The notes: generated from the letters alone by a model not told the origin. 47,641 bases of DNA from Rhodobacter sp. (GCA_027484985.1 JAIXRW010000006.1:1-47641); one strand, 5' to 3'. Positions 33,447 through 43,118 are shown, numbered from the stretch's first letter. Numbers and translations: made by a program.

Positions 33447-34379
33447 GTGCTGCGGTTTGCCCTTGCTGTCGCCCTTGTGGCGATGGCGGGTATGGCGCGG
33501 GCAGACATGACCAGTTCGCCCCGGCCCGTGCCGCGGCCGGCCGGTCTGGATGCCGGCAGTGCCGCGCCGGTTGAGGGTGCCGGGATCGTGCGGCCAAGGC
33601 CCCGTCCCGCGCTGGCGCCTGCCCGTTCCGAACCTGCCGATACCGCGCCCGTGCTGCCGGTGCAGGCAGATACGGTCGTGCGGCCGATGCCGCGCCCTGC
33701 CGGGATTGTGGTGGCCGAAGCCGCGCCCGCTGACGCAGCGGTTTCACCGGCAGCGCCCGATGCCCCCCGCCCCAAGCCGCGACCGAACGGGATGCAGATG
33801 CCCGAGGGCGATGCGCCCAAGCGGGGCGGTCTGGCGGCCTTGTTCGGAAAGGGGGCGGGCAAGAAACCTGTGGTGACGGATGGCTATGTGTGCGGCGATC
33901 CCGACATTCGCGGGGACGAGCTTGCGCCGATCCTGTCACGCACCAAGGGATGCGGCATCGCCGAGCCTGTGCGCGTGACATCGGTTGACGGGGTGCGGCT
34001 GCGTGGCGGGGCGACCATCGATTGCGGCACGGCCAAGGCGCTCAAGACCTGGATCGACAAAGGGATGCGGCCCGCCTTTGCCAAGGAGGTGGTCGAATTG
34101 CAGATTGCGGCAAGCTATGTCTGCCGCCCGCGCAACAACGTGCGTGGCAACAAGATCAGCGAACACGGGCGCGGCAAGGCGGTGGATATTGCGGCCTTTG
34201 TCTTTGCCGATGGCAGTTCATGGACGGTGCTGAACGATTACAACCGGCAGGTCAGAAAGGCGCACAAGGCGGCTTGCGGCATCTTTGGCACCACGCTGGG
34301 CCCCGGTTCGGATGGCTATCACGAAAACCATCTGCACTTTGACACGGCGGCCTATCGCAGCGGGCCCTATTGCCGCTGA
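33447..34379 (+). CDS. Extensin-like C-terminal domain protein, exported
   Basis: A 310-residue protein with GTG start directly after the tyrC stop. Signal peptide MLRFALAVALVAMAGMARA, then a long proline/arginine-rich tract (RPVPRPAG, RPRPRPALAPAR, PRPKPRPNG) to about residue 125, then a folded domain from YVCGDPDIRGDEL. The domain's ISEHGRGKAVDIAAF and HENHLHFD give a D-Ala-D-Ala-peptidase-like histidine/aspartate zinc pattern of the extensin-like family. It probably acts on, or binds to, the cell wall. The 3' end overlaps the convergent DUF2125 gene by 13 bases. Confidence 0.88.
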   Translation: MLRFALAVALVAMAGMARADMTSSPRPVPRPAGLDAGSAAPVEGAGIVRPRPRPALAPARSEPADTAPVLPVQADTVVRPMPRPAGIVVAEAAPADAAVSPAAPDAPRPKPRPNGMQMPEGDAPKRGGLAALFGKGAGKKPVVTDGYVCGDPDIRGDELAPILSRTKGCGIAEPVRVTSVDGVRLRGGATIDCGTAKALKTWIDKGMRPAFAKEVVELQIAASYVCRPRNNVRGNKISEHGRGKAVDIAAFVFADGSSWTVLNDYNRQVRKAHKAACGIFGTTLGPGSDGYHENHLHFDTAAYRSGPYCR

Positions 34380-35362
34380 AAGCGCGGCGCGGGGCCAAGC
34401 GGCAGGGGGCCGAGGCTCATCCGGCCCGAAGAAAGCACGAGCGGCAGGTTCAGCACCTTTGGGTCTGCGCCCTGTTCGGCCAGCAGTTCCATTGCCCGTG
34501 TGACGGTGGGGGCAACCTCGGGCGTGACAAGGCCCGAGGCGACAAGGACGGGGACGAGTTCGCGCCAGTTTTCAACGCGAAGGTCGATGCGGCCTTCGGC
34601 GGTGCCATCGGCGGCGGGGGAAATCTGGCCCTGCGCCGAAATGACCAAGGCGCCCCAGCGCAGCAGGCCCTGTTTCACGCGCAGACCGGACAGGCGGGGT
34701 TGGCTGGTGGCGGCGAACCGGTCCAGCGGGGCGGTCAGGCTGGCCACCGCGTCAAGCCGAAGCTGGTCGATCTGTTCGGGCAGGGATGACAGCGGTGCAA
34801 GCGCCATGCGAAAGGCGGCATCGGGGGTCAGCGTGGCCGCGTCGAGCCCGATTTCATGCGCCCGTGCGTCATCGGGCATCAGCCGCGTGGCCAGCGTGGC
34901 CTTGGTGGCCGAGATTTCCCAGCCGTCACCACCCGAAAGCGCAAGCCCTTCGCCCGCGATCACGGTCCGATCGAGGGCAAGCGCCGTGCCGGGGATCAGG
35001 ATCATGCTGGCTTCGAGTTGGGTCGAGGCCAGCGCATAGGTGCCGAAGGGGGTGGCGATTGTCTGGCTTTGCGGCAAGGCGGCGATCAGGTGCCAAGGCT
35101 TCCATGTCATCATGAACACTTGGGCGAAGGGTGCGCTCCACGACCAGCCCTGTTCGGGCAGGGCGATTGCGGGGGCTGTCACCGTCAGGTCGAAGCGGTT
35201 GGGAAAGCCGCTGACCGAAATGTCGGTCTGGCTGGCGGTGATGCCCGGGCCGGGGGCTGCGAACCATGCGGAAACCGTGTGGTTCATCGCGCGCGATCCC
35301 ACCACCCAATAGCCCGCCCACAGAACCGCCACAGCCAGAATTGCCAAAAGAAGCGCCCGCAT
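34367..35362 (-). CDS. DUF2125 family protein
   Basis: A 331-residue protein, N-terminal hydrophobic anchor or signal (MRALLLAILAVAVLWAGYWVVG), then a beta-rich periplasmic region with repeated SVSGFPNRFDLTVTAP and QISPAADGTAEGRIDLRV segments. These are typical of DUF2125, an AsmA-like exported family with unknown role. An in-frame extension upstream exists but the signal-like start at 35362 fits best. Convergent overlap of 13 bases with the extensin-like gene. Confidence 0.85.
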   Translation of the reverse strand: MRALLLAILAVAVLWAGYWVVGSRAMNHTVSAWFAAPGPGITASQTDISVSGFPNRFDLTVTAPAIALPEQGWSWSAPFAQVFMMTWKPWHLIAALPQSQTIATPFGTYALASTQLEASMILIPGTALALDRTVIAGEGLALSGGDGWEISATKATLATRLMPDDARAHEIGLDAATLTPDAAFRMALAPLSSLPEQIDQLRLDAVASLTAPLDRFAATSQPRLSGLRVKQGLLRWGALVISAQGQISPAADGTAEGRIDLRVENWRELVPVLVASGLVTPEVAPTVTRAMELLAEQGADPKVLNLPLVLSSGRMSLGPLPLGPAPRFQRQ

Positions 35363-35423
35363 CCCTGACCCTTTCCCTTTGTTCCAAGGGTTTCTACAAG
35401 GGCCTGAAAGGGAGGGCCAGCGC

Positions 35424-35960
35424 ATGGGCGCCGCACTATGGGTCTTCGGCTATGGGTCGCTGATCTGGCACCCCGATTTTCCGGTGGCCGAGCGGCATGT
35501 CGCGCGGCTGGCGGGCTGGCACCGCAGTTTCTGCATGCGGTCGATCCACCATCGCGGCACGGTGGCCGACCCCGGGCTGGTGCTGGCGCTGGACCGGGCC
35601 GAGGGGGCGCATTGCGACGGCGTGGCCTTTCGCGTGGCCCAAGGGGCCGAGGCGGCGACACTGGCCACGCTGCGCGAACGTGAACTGGTGTCGTCGGCCT
35701 ATATCGAGGAATGGCTTGAGGTGGGTTTGGCCGATGGCCGCCGCGTGACGGCCCTGTGTTACGTGATCGATCCGGCGCATGGCCAGTATTGCGGTGGCCT
35801 GCCGCTGGAAGAACAGGCAGGCATCATCGCCACGGCGACCGGCGGGCGGGGGCCGAACCGCGATTACCTGTTTTCGACGGCGGAACATCTGGCCGCGCTT
35901 GGCATTGCGGACGGGGATCTGGACTGGCTGGCACGGCGGGTGCGGCAGCTTGCGACATAG
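35424..35960 (+). CDS. ChaC-like gamma-glutamylcyclotransferase
   Basis: A 178-residue cytoplasmic enzyme of the glutathione-specific gamma-glutamylcyclotransferase family. WVFGYGSLIWHPDFPV is the nucleotide-like YGSL signature and LRERELVSSAYIEEW contains the expected catalytic glutamate. CYVIDPAHGQYCGGL and GRGPNRDYL are family segments. It would split glutathione into 5-oxoproline and Cys-Gly. The ATG at 35424 follows AAAGGGAGGG. Other glutathione-linked genes (gloB, GFA) are 6-7 kb away. Confidence 0.9.
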   Translation: MGAALWVFGYGSLIWHPDFPVAERHVARLAGWHRSFCMRSIHHRGTVADPGLVLALDRAEGAHCDGVAFRVAQGAEAATLATLRERELVSSAYIEEWLEVGLADGRRVTALCYVIDPAHGQYCGGLPLEEQAGIIATATGGRGPNRDYLFSTAEHLAALGIADGDLDWLARRVRQLAT

Positions 35961-36031
35961 CGGGCTTCCCCTTGGCACGGTGCGCCGTGCTGTTATGGTG
36001 TGCGGCGGAAAAACCCTGTGGATAGCACCTG

Positions 36032-37195
36032 ATGGACAAGTTTCGGGCCGAACCTGCCACGACCTTTAGCCAGCCGATCCGGCAGCTTGTCACCATGCTG
36101 GTGGTGGTTGTGCTGGTGGCGGCCGGGGCCTGGGTGATCGGCGGGCAGATCGCGGGCATCTTCCGCACCAATCCGTTGCTGAACGGCTTTATCGCGACCG
36201 TGTTCTTTCTGGGGGTGCTGACCTGTTTCTGGCAGGTTTTCATCCTGATGCAGTCGGTCAGCTGGATCGAGGATTTCGTGCGCCACATTCCGGGGCATGA
36301 AATGACCCGCCCGCCGCGGCTGCTGGCGCCCTTGGCTTCGTTGCTGCGGTCGCGGGCGAAGAAGATGCAGATTTCCAACGCCTCGTCACGGTCGATCCTT
36401 GAATCGGTGGCAACGCGCATCGACGAAGCGCGGGATATCACGCGCTATCTGACCAACCTTTTGATTTTCCTTGGCCTTCTGGGCACGTTCTACGGGCTTG
36501 CGACCACGGTTCCTGCGGTGGTGGAAACGATCCGGTCGCTGGCCCCGAAAGAGGGCGAGACGGGGATACAGGTTTTCACCAAGCTGATGGGCGGGCTTGA
36601 AAACCAGTTGGGCGGGATGGGGACGGCGTTTTCGTCATCTCTGTTGGGCTTGGCGGGGTCGCTGGTGGTGGGGTTGCTGGAACTGTTCGCGGGCCACGGG
36701 CAGAACCGGTTTTACCGCGAGTTGGAAGAATGGCTGTCGTCGATCACCCGTGTCAGTCTGGCGACCGAGGGCGAGGGCGGGGACAGCAGCGCCATGGCGG
36801 CGGTGCTGGACCAGATGGGCGCGCAGATGGATGCGCTGCAAACGCTTTATACCCAGTCCGACATCACGCGGGTCATGGTCGAGGACAAGATCGACGATCT
36901 GTCGCGCGCGATCACCCGGTTGGCCGAGCGGATGGAGGGTGAGGCGGGGCAGGCGGCGGCGCTGGCACGGATTGCCGAGGGGCAAGAGCGGATGATCGCG
37001 GCCTTGACGGCGGGCGAGGGTGGGGCAGATGCCGAAAGCCGGATGCGGCTGCGGTCGATCGATGTGCAACTGCTGAGAATCCTTGAGGAAATGTCGGCCG
37101 GACGGCAGGAAAGCATTGCCGAACTGCGCGGCGATCTGTCGGCGCTGACGGCGGCGATACGCACGCTGTCGCGCGGCACGGTCGGGCGGGGGTAA
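36032..37195 (+). CDS. TolQ/ExbB/MotA-like proton-channel protein
   Basis: A 387-residue inner-membrane protein. Two N-terminal spans (about 20-40, 52-75), a cytoplasmic helix region (NASSRSILESVATRIDEARDI), then two MotA/TolQ/ExbB-type spans (NLLIFLGLLGTFYGLATT, about 140-160, and GMGTAFSSSLLGLAGSLVVGLLELF, about 195-220), and a long C-terminal helical cytoplasmic tail (about 240-380). The TF/GT polar positions that line the proton path in this family are visible. It is 3 bases from its partner gene, which has a MotB/ExbD-type Asp. Confidence 0.88.
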   Translation: MDKFRAEPATTFSQPIRQLVTMLVVVVLVAAGAWVIGGQIAGIFRTNPLLNGFIATVFFLGVLTCFWQVFILMQSVSWIEDFVRHIPGHEMTRPPRLLAPLASLLRSRAKKMQISNASSRSILESVATRIDEARDITRYLTNLLIFLGLLGTFYGLATTVPAVVETIRSLAPKEGETGIQVFTKLMGGLENQLGGMGTAFSSSLLGLAGSLVVGLLELFAGHGQNRFYRELEEWLSSITRVSLATEGEGGDSSAMAAVLDQMGAQMDALQTLYTQSDITRVMVEDKIDDLSRAITRLAERMEGEAGQAAALARIAEGQERMIAALTAGEGGADAESRMRLRSIDVQLLRILEEMSAGRQESIAELRGDLSALTAAIRTLSRGTVGRG

Positions 37196-37198
37196 GCC

Positions 37199-38770
37199 AT
37201 GGGCCTGCGATCCCGCCGCGATTCAGCGATGATCTGGCCGGGTTTCGTGGATGCGGTCACGACCCTGCTGATGGTGATGATGTTCGTTCTGACCATTTTC
37301 ACGATCATGCAGATGGTGCTGCGGGACGAGATCAATACCCAGTCAAATCAGCTGGATAGCCTGACCGAGCAGATTGCCCAACTGGCCGATGCGCTGGGGT
37401 TGGAGCGGCAGAAGGCGGCGGACCTTGGCAAGCAGGTGGAAAGCCTTGATGCGTCGCTGACGGCGGCGAAGGCGGAGGGGGAGAAACAGGCATCGCTGAT
37501 CGCCGCGCTTTCGGGGCAGTTGGCCACGGCAAAGGGCGATCTGACGGCGGCGCAGGGAAAGATTGCCAGCTTCGAGGCGCAGGTGGCGTCACTGCTGGCC
37601 GAGAAGAAAACGCTGGCGGCTTCGGTGCAAGAGCTTGAAACCGCAAGAGATAAATTGCTGACCGAGCAAGAGGCCGCACAGGTGGCGCTGGCGCAGGCGC
37701 GGTCGGAGATTGACAAACAGGCGGAAGAGGCGCGGCTGGCGGCGGCGCGGCGCGAGGCGATGGCGGCGCTGGTCGAGACGTTGCGGCGGCAATCGGCCGA
37801 GGCGACCGCGCAGCTATCGGATGCGGAAGCGGCGCGGCTGGTGGATGCCAAGGCCTTGGAAGAGTTGAGGAACAAGCTGAAAACCTCGGATGACGAGATC
37901 ACGGCGATGACCTTGGCGCTGGAGGAAAAGCGCAAAGAGGCCGAGGATACGCTGACCCTGCTGGCAGCCGCCAAGACCGAGGCGGCGCGGCAGGCCGAGG
38001 GGTTGACGGGCAAGGATGCGGCGCTGGCGGCGGCGCGTGAGGCGCTGAGTGCCGAGCAATCCAAGTCGTTGGAAGCACAGCGGAAAATGGCGCTGCTGAA
38101 CGAGCAGATCGCCAGTTTGCGGGGGCAGTTGGCCAGCCTGCAAGCGGTGCTGAACGAGGCGGCAGACAAGGATGCGGCGGCGAAGGTGCAGCTGGAAAAC
38201 CTTGGGTCGCAGTTGAATGCGGCTTTGGCGCAGGTGGCTTCGGAGCAGCGCAAGAGGGCGGAACTGGAAGAGGCGGAAAAGCTGCGCTTGCAGGCCGAGA
38301 ATGCGGACCTTGCGAAATACCGGTCAGAGTTCTTTGGCAAGCTGTCGGCCCTGCTGGACGGGCGGCAGGGCGTGCGGGTAGTGGGCGACCGTTTCGTGTT
38401 TTCGTCCGAGGTGCTGTTCCAGCCGGGGGCGGCGGACCTGTCGCCCGAGGGGCAGGCGCAGATTGCGGGGGTTGTCAAAATCCTGAATGAAATCAAGGAT
38501 CAAATCCCGCCCGAGATTGACTGGATCATCCGCGTGGACGGGCATACCGACAATATCCCGCTGTCTGGCGCGGGGCTTTTCCGCGACAACTGGGAGCTTT
38601 CGCAGGCAAGGGCGCTGTCGGTTGTGCGCTATATGCAGGACGCTTTGGGCTTTCCGCCCCAGCGGTTGGCGGCGACCGGATTTGGCGAATACCGCCCCGT
38701 GGCGGCGGGCGATGACGAGGCGTCACGCGCGCAGAACCGGCGGATCGAGTTGAAGCTGACCGAGCGGTGA
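37199..38770 (+). CDS. MotB/OmpA-like protein with a long coiled coil
   Basis: A 523-residue protein. One N-terminal span (about 17-38, WPGFVDAVTTLLMVMMFVLTIF) carries an Asp (D18) at the position used for protons in MotB, TolR and ExbD. From about 45 to 350 it is almost continuous coiled coil, mostly A/E/Q/L/K with a heptad-like pattern. The last 150 residues hold an OmpA-type peptidoglycan-binding domain: FQPGAADLSPEGQAQI, RVDGHTDNIPL, LSQARALSVVRYMQ and AATGFGEYRPVA. The pair is a motor-like stator reaching the cell wall, not flagellar (no flagellar genes near). Confidence 0.9.
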   Translation: MGLRSRRDSAMIWPGFVDAVTTLLMVMMFVLTIFTIMQMVLRDEINTQSNQLDSLTEQIAQLADALGLERQKAADLGKQVESLDASLTAAKAEGEKQASLIAALSGQLATAKGDLTAAQGKIASFEAQVASLLAEKKTLAASVQELETARDKLLTEQEAAQVALAQARSEIDKQAEEARLAAARREAMAALVETLRRQSAEATAQLSDAEAARLVDAKALEELRNKLKTSDDEITAMTLALEEKRKEAEDTLTLLAAAKTEAARQAEGLTGKDAALAAAREALSAEQSKSLEAQRKMALLNEQIASLRGQLASLQAVLNEAADKDAAAKVQLENLGSQLNAALAQVASEQRKRAELEEAEKLRLQAENADLAKYRSEFFGKLSALLDGRQGVRVVGDRFVFSSEVLFQPGAADLSPEGQAQIAGVVKILNEIKDQIPPEIDWIIRVDGHTDNIPLSGAGLFRDNWELSQARALSVVRYMQDALGFPPQRLAATGFGEYRPVAAGDDEASRAQNRRIELKLTER

Positions 38771-38782
38771 ACGGGTCGGATC

Positions 38783-38895
38783 GGGATGCACAGGGCATGC
38801 AGACGATTGAATCGCTGGCTTAGCGATTGGTCAATTCTTTGCGGAATCCGGCGTGGCGGGTGTATTCGTCAAGGGATGCACAGGGGATGCAGACG
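38783..38895 (+). repeat. Direct repeat pair flanking a perfect hairpin
   Basis: GGGATGCACAGGGCATGCAGACG at 38783-38805 recurs (22 of 23 identical) at 38873-38895, 90 bases apart. Between them AATCGCT-GGCTT-AGCGATT (38810-38828) is a perfect 7-base hairpin followed by a short T-rich stretch. It lies between the convergent OmpA-like and M23 genes, so the hairpin may be a terminator. Confidence 0.6.
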
Positions 38896-38936
38896 CGAAA
38901 CATGCGCGATTAACGGTTCATTGGTGATTGCGCCCG

Positions 38937-39866
38937 TCAGGGCAGGGTGACGGTCAGGGTGGCGCGATCAAGTTCGACGCCGCCGCGCATCAGAAGGGCG
39001 GTGGCGGAATAGCCGCCTGCGGGCCATGCGCCCCGCGCCTTTTTGCCAATGGCGCGGAAGGACCGGGCCTGTGTGCGGTCGATCATCACGGTATCGGCGA
39101 TGACGCCGCCCTGCGGGCCGGTGATGGACAGGGTGATTTCGTCGCCCTGTCGCGCGCCGAAGAGATGCGCCCAGACGACCATGGCAGGTGATGCGGGGGT
39201 GACGGGGGCGGTGGTGCCTGCCTTGATCGCGTCAAAGGCGGGGATGGCGGGGGAAAGGCCGATGCCCGCGATGCCGCCCGCAAGATAGGCGATGTCGGGC
39301 TGCCACAGGTCGGGGCCTGCGGTGCCGCATGTGGCGGTGGCGTCGGGGGCGAAGGGGTCGAGTTCTGCGCCGCCCTTGCGGACCGAAAGGTGCAGGTGGG
39401 GAAATTCGGTATTGCCCGACAGGCCGATCTGGCCGAGCGGGTCGCCTGCCGCGACGGTTTGCCCTTGGGTCACAAGGATGCTGCCCTGTTTGAGGTGGCA
39501 ATACTGGGTTTCCCAGCCGTCAGGGTGGGTGATGGCAAGGCCGTTGCCGCAATCTTGCCCCGCGGGAAAGCGGGCATTGTCGGGCAGGCCGTCACGGGTG
39601 GCGCGGACGGTGCCTGCGGCTGCGGCGCGGACGGTGACGCCTGCGGCCATGTCGGCAAGGGTGGGGATGGCGATATCGGTGCCATCATGCCCGTCATAGG
39701 TGAGGGGGCCGCAGAACGGGTCGGCCGTTGCGGCGGTGGGGTCATGGTCGAAATAGTTCTGGACGAAGCAGGTTTCGCCCAAGGTGCAATCGACCGGCAG
39801 TTCCAGTTCAAAGGCCCCCGCCGCGGGGGCGAGGGCCAATGACAGAAGGGCCAGCCTGAGGATCAT
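38937..39866 (-). CDS. M23 family metallopeptidase, exported
   Basis: A 309-residue exported peptidase. Signal peptide [18 protein letters not shown]; the LytM zinc motifs are DGHDGTDIAI (HxxxD) and HLHLSVRKG (HxH). An upstream cysteine-rich segment (CTLGETCFVQNYFDHD, FCGPLTYDG, CGNGLAITH, QYCHL, and later TCGTAG) probably forms disulfides. The last 80 residues are a beta-rich tail. It starts with an ATGA overlap on clpA and so is translated after it, an odd functional pair. Confidence 0.9.
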   Translation of the reverse strand: MILRLALLSLALAPAAGAFELELPVDCTLGETCFVQNYFDHDPTAATADPFCGPLTYDGHDGTDIAIPTLADMAAGVTVRAAAAGTVRATRDGLPDNARFPAGQDCGNGLAITHPDGWETQYCHLKQGSILVTQGQTVAAGDPLGQIGLSGNTEFPHLHLSVRKGGAELDPFAPDATATCGTAGPDLWQPDIAYLAGGIAGIGLSPAIPAFDAIKAGTTAPVTPASPAMVVWAHLFGARQGDEITLSITGPQGGVIADTVMIDRTQARSFRAIGKKARGAWPAGGYSATALLMRGGVELDRATLTVTLP

Positions 39867-42184
39867 TCCGCCGTAAGGAGCGGCGGCTTTTGCCCCGTCA
39901 GGCGCGGCTTGGCCGGTTCTTCGATGTTCAGGACGATATCGTCATCCTTGACCAGAACCTTGACCACGCCGCCCTTGACCAGTTTGCCGAACAGCAGTTC
40001 TTCGGCCAGCGGCTTTTTGATGTGTTCCTGGATCACGCGGCCCAGCGGACGCGCGCCCATCTTGTCATCATAGCCCTTGTCGCCCAGCCATTGCGCGGCT
40101 TCGGGGGTAAGTTCGATATGCACGCCCCGATCCATAAGCTGCGCTTCGAGTTGCAGCACGAATTTCTCGACCACTTGCAGGATGATTTCCTTGCCCAAGG
40201 GGGCGAAAGAGATCACCGCGTCAAGGCGGTTGCGGAATTCGGGGGTGAAGGTCCGTTCGATGGCGGCGGTATCTTCGCCCGTGCGCCGTTCGCGCCCGAA
40301 GCCGATGGCCGATTTCGACATTTCCTGCGCGCCTGCGTTCGAGGTCATGATCAGGATCACGTTGCGGAAATCGACGGTGCGGCCGTTATGGTCGGTCAGC
40401 TTGCCGTGGTCCATCACCTGCAAGAGGATGTTATAGACATCGGGGTGGGCCTTTTCCATTTCGTCCAGAAGAAGGACGCAATGGGGGTGCTGGTCAACGC
40501 CATCGGTAAGCATGCCGCCCTGATCAAAGCCGACATAGCCGGGGGGCGCACCGATGAGGCGCGAGACCGCGTGTTTCTCCATATATTCCGACATGTCGAA
40601 ACGCAGGAGTTCCACACCGAGCGAGCTTGCCAGTTGCTTGGCAACCTCGGTCTTGCCCACGCCGGTGGGGCCGGCAAACAGGTAGTTGCCGATGGGCTTT
40701 TCGGGTTCGCGCAGGCCCGCGCGGGCGAGTTTGATCGAGGAGCAGAGCGCCTCGACCGCCTTGTCCTGACCGAACACCACGCGCTTGAGCGTTTTTTCCA
40801 GATCGCGCAGAACCTCGGCATCGTCTTTCGAGACGTTTTTCGGGGGGATGCGGGCGATCTTTGCCACGACAGCCTCGATCTCTTTGGTGCCGAGGGTTTT
40901 GCGCTTTTTGCCTTCGGGCAGCAGGTGCTGGGCCGCGCCCGCCTCGTCGATCACATCGATCGCGCTATCGGGAAGTTTGCGGTCATTGATGTAGCGCGCG
41001 GCCAGTTCCACCGCCGATTTGATGGCATCCGAGGTGTAGCGCAGGTCGTGATGTTCTTCGAAATGCGGTTTGAGGCCCATCAGGATCTTGATGGCATCGG
41101 GGACCGAGGGTTCGTTCACGTCGATCTTCTGGAAGCGGCGCGACAGGGCGCGGTCTTTTTCGAAGTGCTGGCGGAATTCCTTATACGTGGTCGATCCCAT
41201 GCAGCGCAGTTTGCCGCCCTGAAGCGCGGGTTTCAGCAGGTTGCTGGCATCCATCGCGCCGCCGGATGTGGCGCCCGCGCCGATGACGGTGTGAATTTCG
41301 TCGATGAACAGGATCGCGTCGGGGTGATCCTCCATCTCTTTGACGACCGCCTTGAGGCGTTCTTCGAAATCGCCACGGTAGCGGGTTCCGGCCAGAAGCG
41401 CGCCCATGTCAAGGCTGTAGATGGTGGCGTGGGCCAGCACCTCGGGCACTTCTTTCTTGACGATCTTCCAGGCGAGGCCTTCGGCGATGGCGGTTTTGCC
41501 GACGCCCGGATCGCCCACGAGAAGCGGGTTGTTCTTGCGGCGGCGGCAGAGGACCTGGATGGCGCGCTCAACCTCGGCATCGCGGCCGATGAGGGGGTCA
41601 ACATCGCCCTTGCGGGCTTTGACGTTGAGATCGACGCAGTATTTCGACAGGGCGGATTCCTTGGCCTCGCCCGCTTCGGCCTTGGGGGTTTCCTGACGTT
41701 CTTCGTCGGCGCCCGAAACGGGGCGGGATTCGCCATAGGACGGGTCTTTGGCCACGCCATGGGCGATGAAGTTGACCGCGTCATAGCGCGTCATGTCCTG
41801 TTCTTGCAGGAAATAGGCGGCGTTGGATTCGCGTTCGGCGAAGATCGCCACCAGCACGTTGGCGCCCGTCACCTCGGTCCGGCCCGAGGACTGGACGTGG
41901 ATCGCGGCGCGCTGGATGACGCGCTGGAAGGCGGCGGTGGGAACGGCTTCGGACCCTTCGACATCGGTGACGAGGGTGGAAAGGTCGTCGTCGATAAATT
42001 CGACGAGGGTTTTACGCAGATCGTCGAGATTGACCGAGCACGCCTTCATGACGCGGGCGGCATCGGGTTCGTCGATCAGGGCCAGCAGGAGATGTTCCAG
42101 CGTGGCGAGTTCGTGGCGGCGCGCATTGGCCAGTGCAAGGGCGCCGTGGATGGCTTGCTCGAGTGTGGTCGAAAATGACGGCAC
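39863..42184 (-). CDS. clpA: ATP-dependent Clp protease ATP-binding subunit ClpA
   Basis: AAA+ unfoldase of the ClpAP protease, 773 residues. N-terminal Clp-N repeats ([40 protein letters not shown]); NBD1 Walker [14 protein letters not shown] with Walker [13 protein letters not shown]2 Walker [15 protein letters not shown] with [11 protein letters not shown]-terminal IGF-like loop AIGFGRERR expected to bind ClpP is present. Starts at GTG (42184), preceded by ACAGGAGCACCCAAC. No clpS is adjacent. The leader holds an 8-base inverted repeat at 42202-42232. Confidence 0.96.
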   Translation of the reverse strand: MPSFSTTLEQAIHGALALANARRHELATLEHLLLALIDEPDAARVMKACSVNLDDLRKTLVEFIDDDLSTLVTDVEGSEAVPTAAFQRVIQRAAIHVQSSGRTEVTGANVLVAIFAERESNAAYFLQEQDMTRYDAVNFIAHGVAKDPSYGESRPVSGADEERQETPKAEAGEAKESALSKYCVDLNVKARKGDVDPLIGRDAEVERAIQVLCRRRKNNPLLVGDPGVGKTAIAEGLAWKIVKKEVPEVLAHATIYSLDMGALLAGTRYRGDFEERLKAVVKEMEDHPDAILFIDEIHTVIGAGATSGGAMDASNLLKPALQGGKLRCMGSTTYKEFRQHFEKDRALSRRFQKIDVNEPSVPDAIKILMGLKPHFEEHHDLRYTSDAIKSAVELAARYINDRKLPDSAIDVIDEAGAAQHLLPEGKKRKTLGTKEIEAVVAKIARIPPKNVSKDDAEVLRDLEKTLKRVVFGQDKAVEALCSSIKLARAGLREPEKPIGNYLFAGPTGVGKTEVAKQLASSLGVELLRFDMSEYMEKHAVSRLIGAPPGYVGFDQGGMLTDGVDQHPHCVLLLDEMEKAHPDVYNILLQVMDHGKLTDHNGRTVDFRNVILIMTSNAGAQEMSKSAIGFGRERRTGEDTAAIERTFTPEFRNRLDAVISFAPLGKEIILQVVEKFVLQLEAQLMDRGVHIELTPEAAQWLGDKGYDDKMGARPLGRVIQEHIKKPLAEELLFGKLVKGGVVKVLVKDDDIVLNIEEPAKPRLTGQKPPLLTAE

Positions 42185-42201
42185 GTTGGGTGCTCCTGTC
42201 C

Positions 42202-42232
42202 TGCGGGTCGGGGAGGGTCTGCAAGACCCGCA
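42202..42232 (-). promoter_or_regulatory. Hairpin in the clpA leader
   Basis: TGCGGGTC (42202-42209) and GACCCGCA (42225-42232) match perfectly; the inner GGGTC (42215-42219) can pair instead with GACCC (42225-42229), so two folds compete. It lies directly upstream of the clpA ribosome-binding site on the minus strand. Confidence 0.4.
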
Positions 42233-42355
42233 CCAACCGTGGCCTCATGTTCCTAGACTTCGGCTTTCTTGGCCGCACTTCAAGGACTATTTGGCCCGAT
42301 TTTCGCTTTGCCGCCGAAGGGCCACAAAAAGTGAACGGTCGGGGGCGGTGAGTGC

Positions 42356-43117
42356 CTAGAAGCTGTCCTTGCGGGACCGGATTTCGGCGAAGACCGTGGC
42401 ATCGGGCGCGGTGCCAAGGTTTAGGCTGGCCCTGATTTCCGCGCTGCGGGTGCGGAGGAAGGGGTTGGTTTCCAGTTCGACGGAAAGCGCGACGGGGACG
42501 GTGGGTTTGCCGCTTGCGCGAAGGTTTGCCACCCGCTCTGACCGCAAGATAAGCGCGGTATTGGCGGGTTCAAGGGTCAGCGCGAAGCGGATGTTGCTGG
42601 CGGTGTATTCGTGGCCCGAGCAGATTGTGGTTTCGGGCGGCAGGGCGGCAAGGCGTTGCAGGCTGTCATGCATTTGCGCGGGCGTGCCTTCGAACAGGCG
42701 GCCGCAGCCTGCGGACATGAGGCTGTCGCCGGTGAAGGCGAGCTTTGCGGCGGGCAGGTGGAAGGCGATGTGGCCCAGGGTATGGCCGGGCACGTCGATC
42801 ACCTGCACGGGTTGGCCTGCAAAGGTGAAACCGCCGGTCAGGGCGTGGTCGAGCGGCGGCAGGCGGTGGGCATCGGCGGCGTTGCCGTGGGTTTTCGCAC
42901 CGGTGGCCGCGACAAGGGCGGGGATGCCGTCGAGATGGTCGCCGTGGTGGTGGGTGATCCAGATATCGGAAAGCCGCCAGTTGCGGCGTTGCAGTTCGGC
43001 CAGCACGGGGGCAGTTTCGGGCACGTCGATCACGGCGGTGGCGCCTGTGGCGGGATCGTGGACGAGGTAGGCGTAATTGTCCCTGAGGCAGGGAATGGTG
43101 ACGAGGGTCAGGGTCAT
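42356..43117 (-). CDS. gloB: Hydroxyacylglutathione hydrolase (glyoxalase II)
   Basis: Hydrolyses S-D-lactoylglutathione to lactate and glutathione in methylglyoxal detoxification; 253 residues. Metallo-beta-lactamase motif THHHGDHLDG (dizinc site), VIDVPGHTLGHIAFH, FTGDSLMSAGCGRLFEGT, SGHEYTASNIRFA and NPFLRTRS (C-terminal glutathione-binding part). ATG at 43117, 1 base after the GFA gene stop. The preceding GFA gene is co-directional and probably co-transcribed. Confidence 0.95.
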   Translation of the reverse strand: MTLTLVTIPCLRDNYAYLVHDPATGATAVIDVPETAPVLAELQRRNWRLSDIWITHHHGDHLDGIPALVAATGAKTHGNAADAHRLPPLDHALTGGFTFAGQPVQVIDVPGHTLGHIAFHLPAAKLAFTGDSLMSAGCGRLFEGTPAQMHDSLQRLAALPPETTICSGHEYTASNIRFALTLEPANTALILRSERVANLRASGKPTVPVALSVELETNPFLRTRSAEIRASLNLGTAPDATVFAEIRSRKDSF

Positions 43118-43118
43118 G

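Noticed and set aside
36032..38770. Zorya-type defence operon
   Set aside because: The pair has MotA/MotB-like architecture, but ZorC/D/E, nucleases or helicases are absent on both sides and the coiled coil lies in the OmpA-like partner.
39890..42178. 762-codon plus-strand frame over clpA
   Set aside because: Antisense shadow of ClpA, whose motifs are complete on the minus strand.
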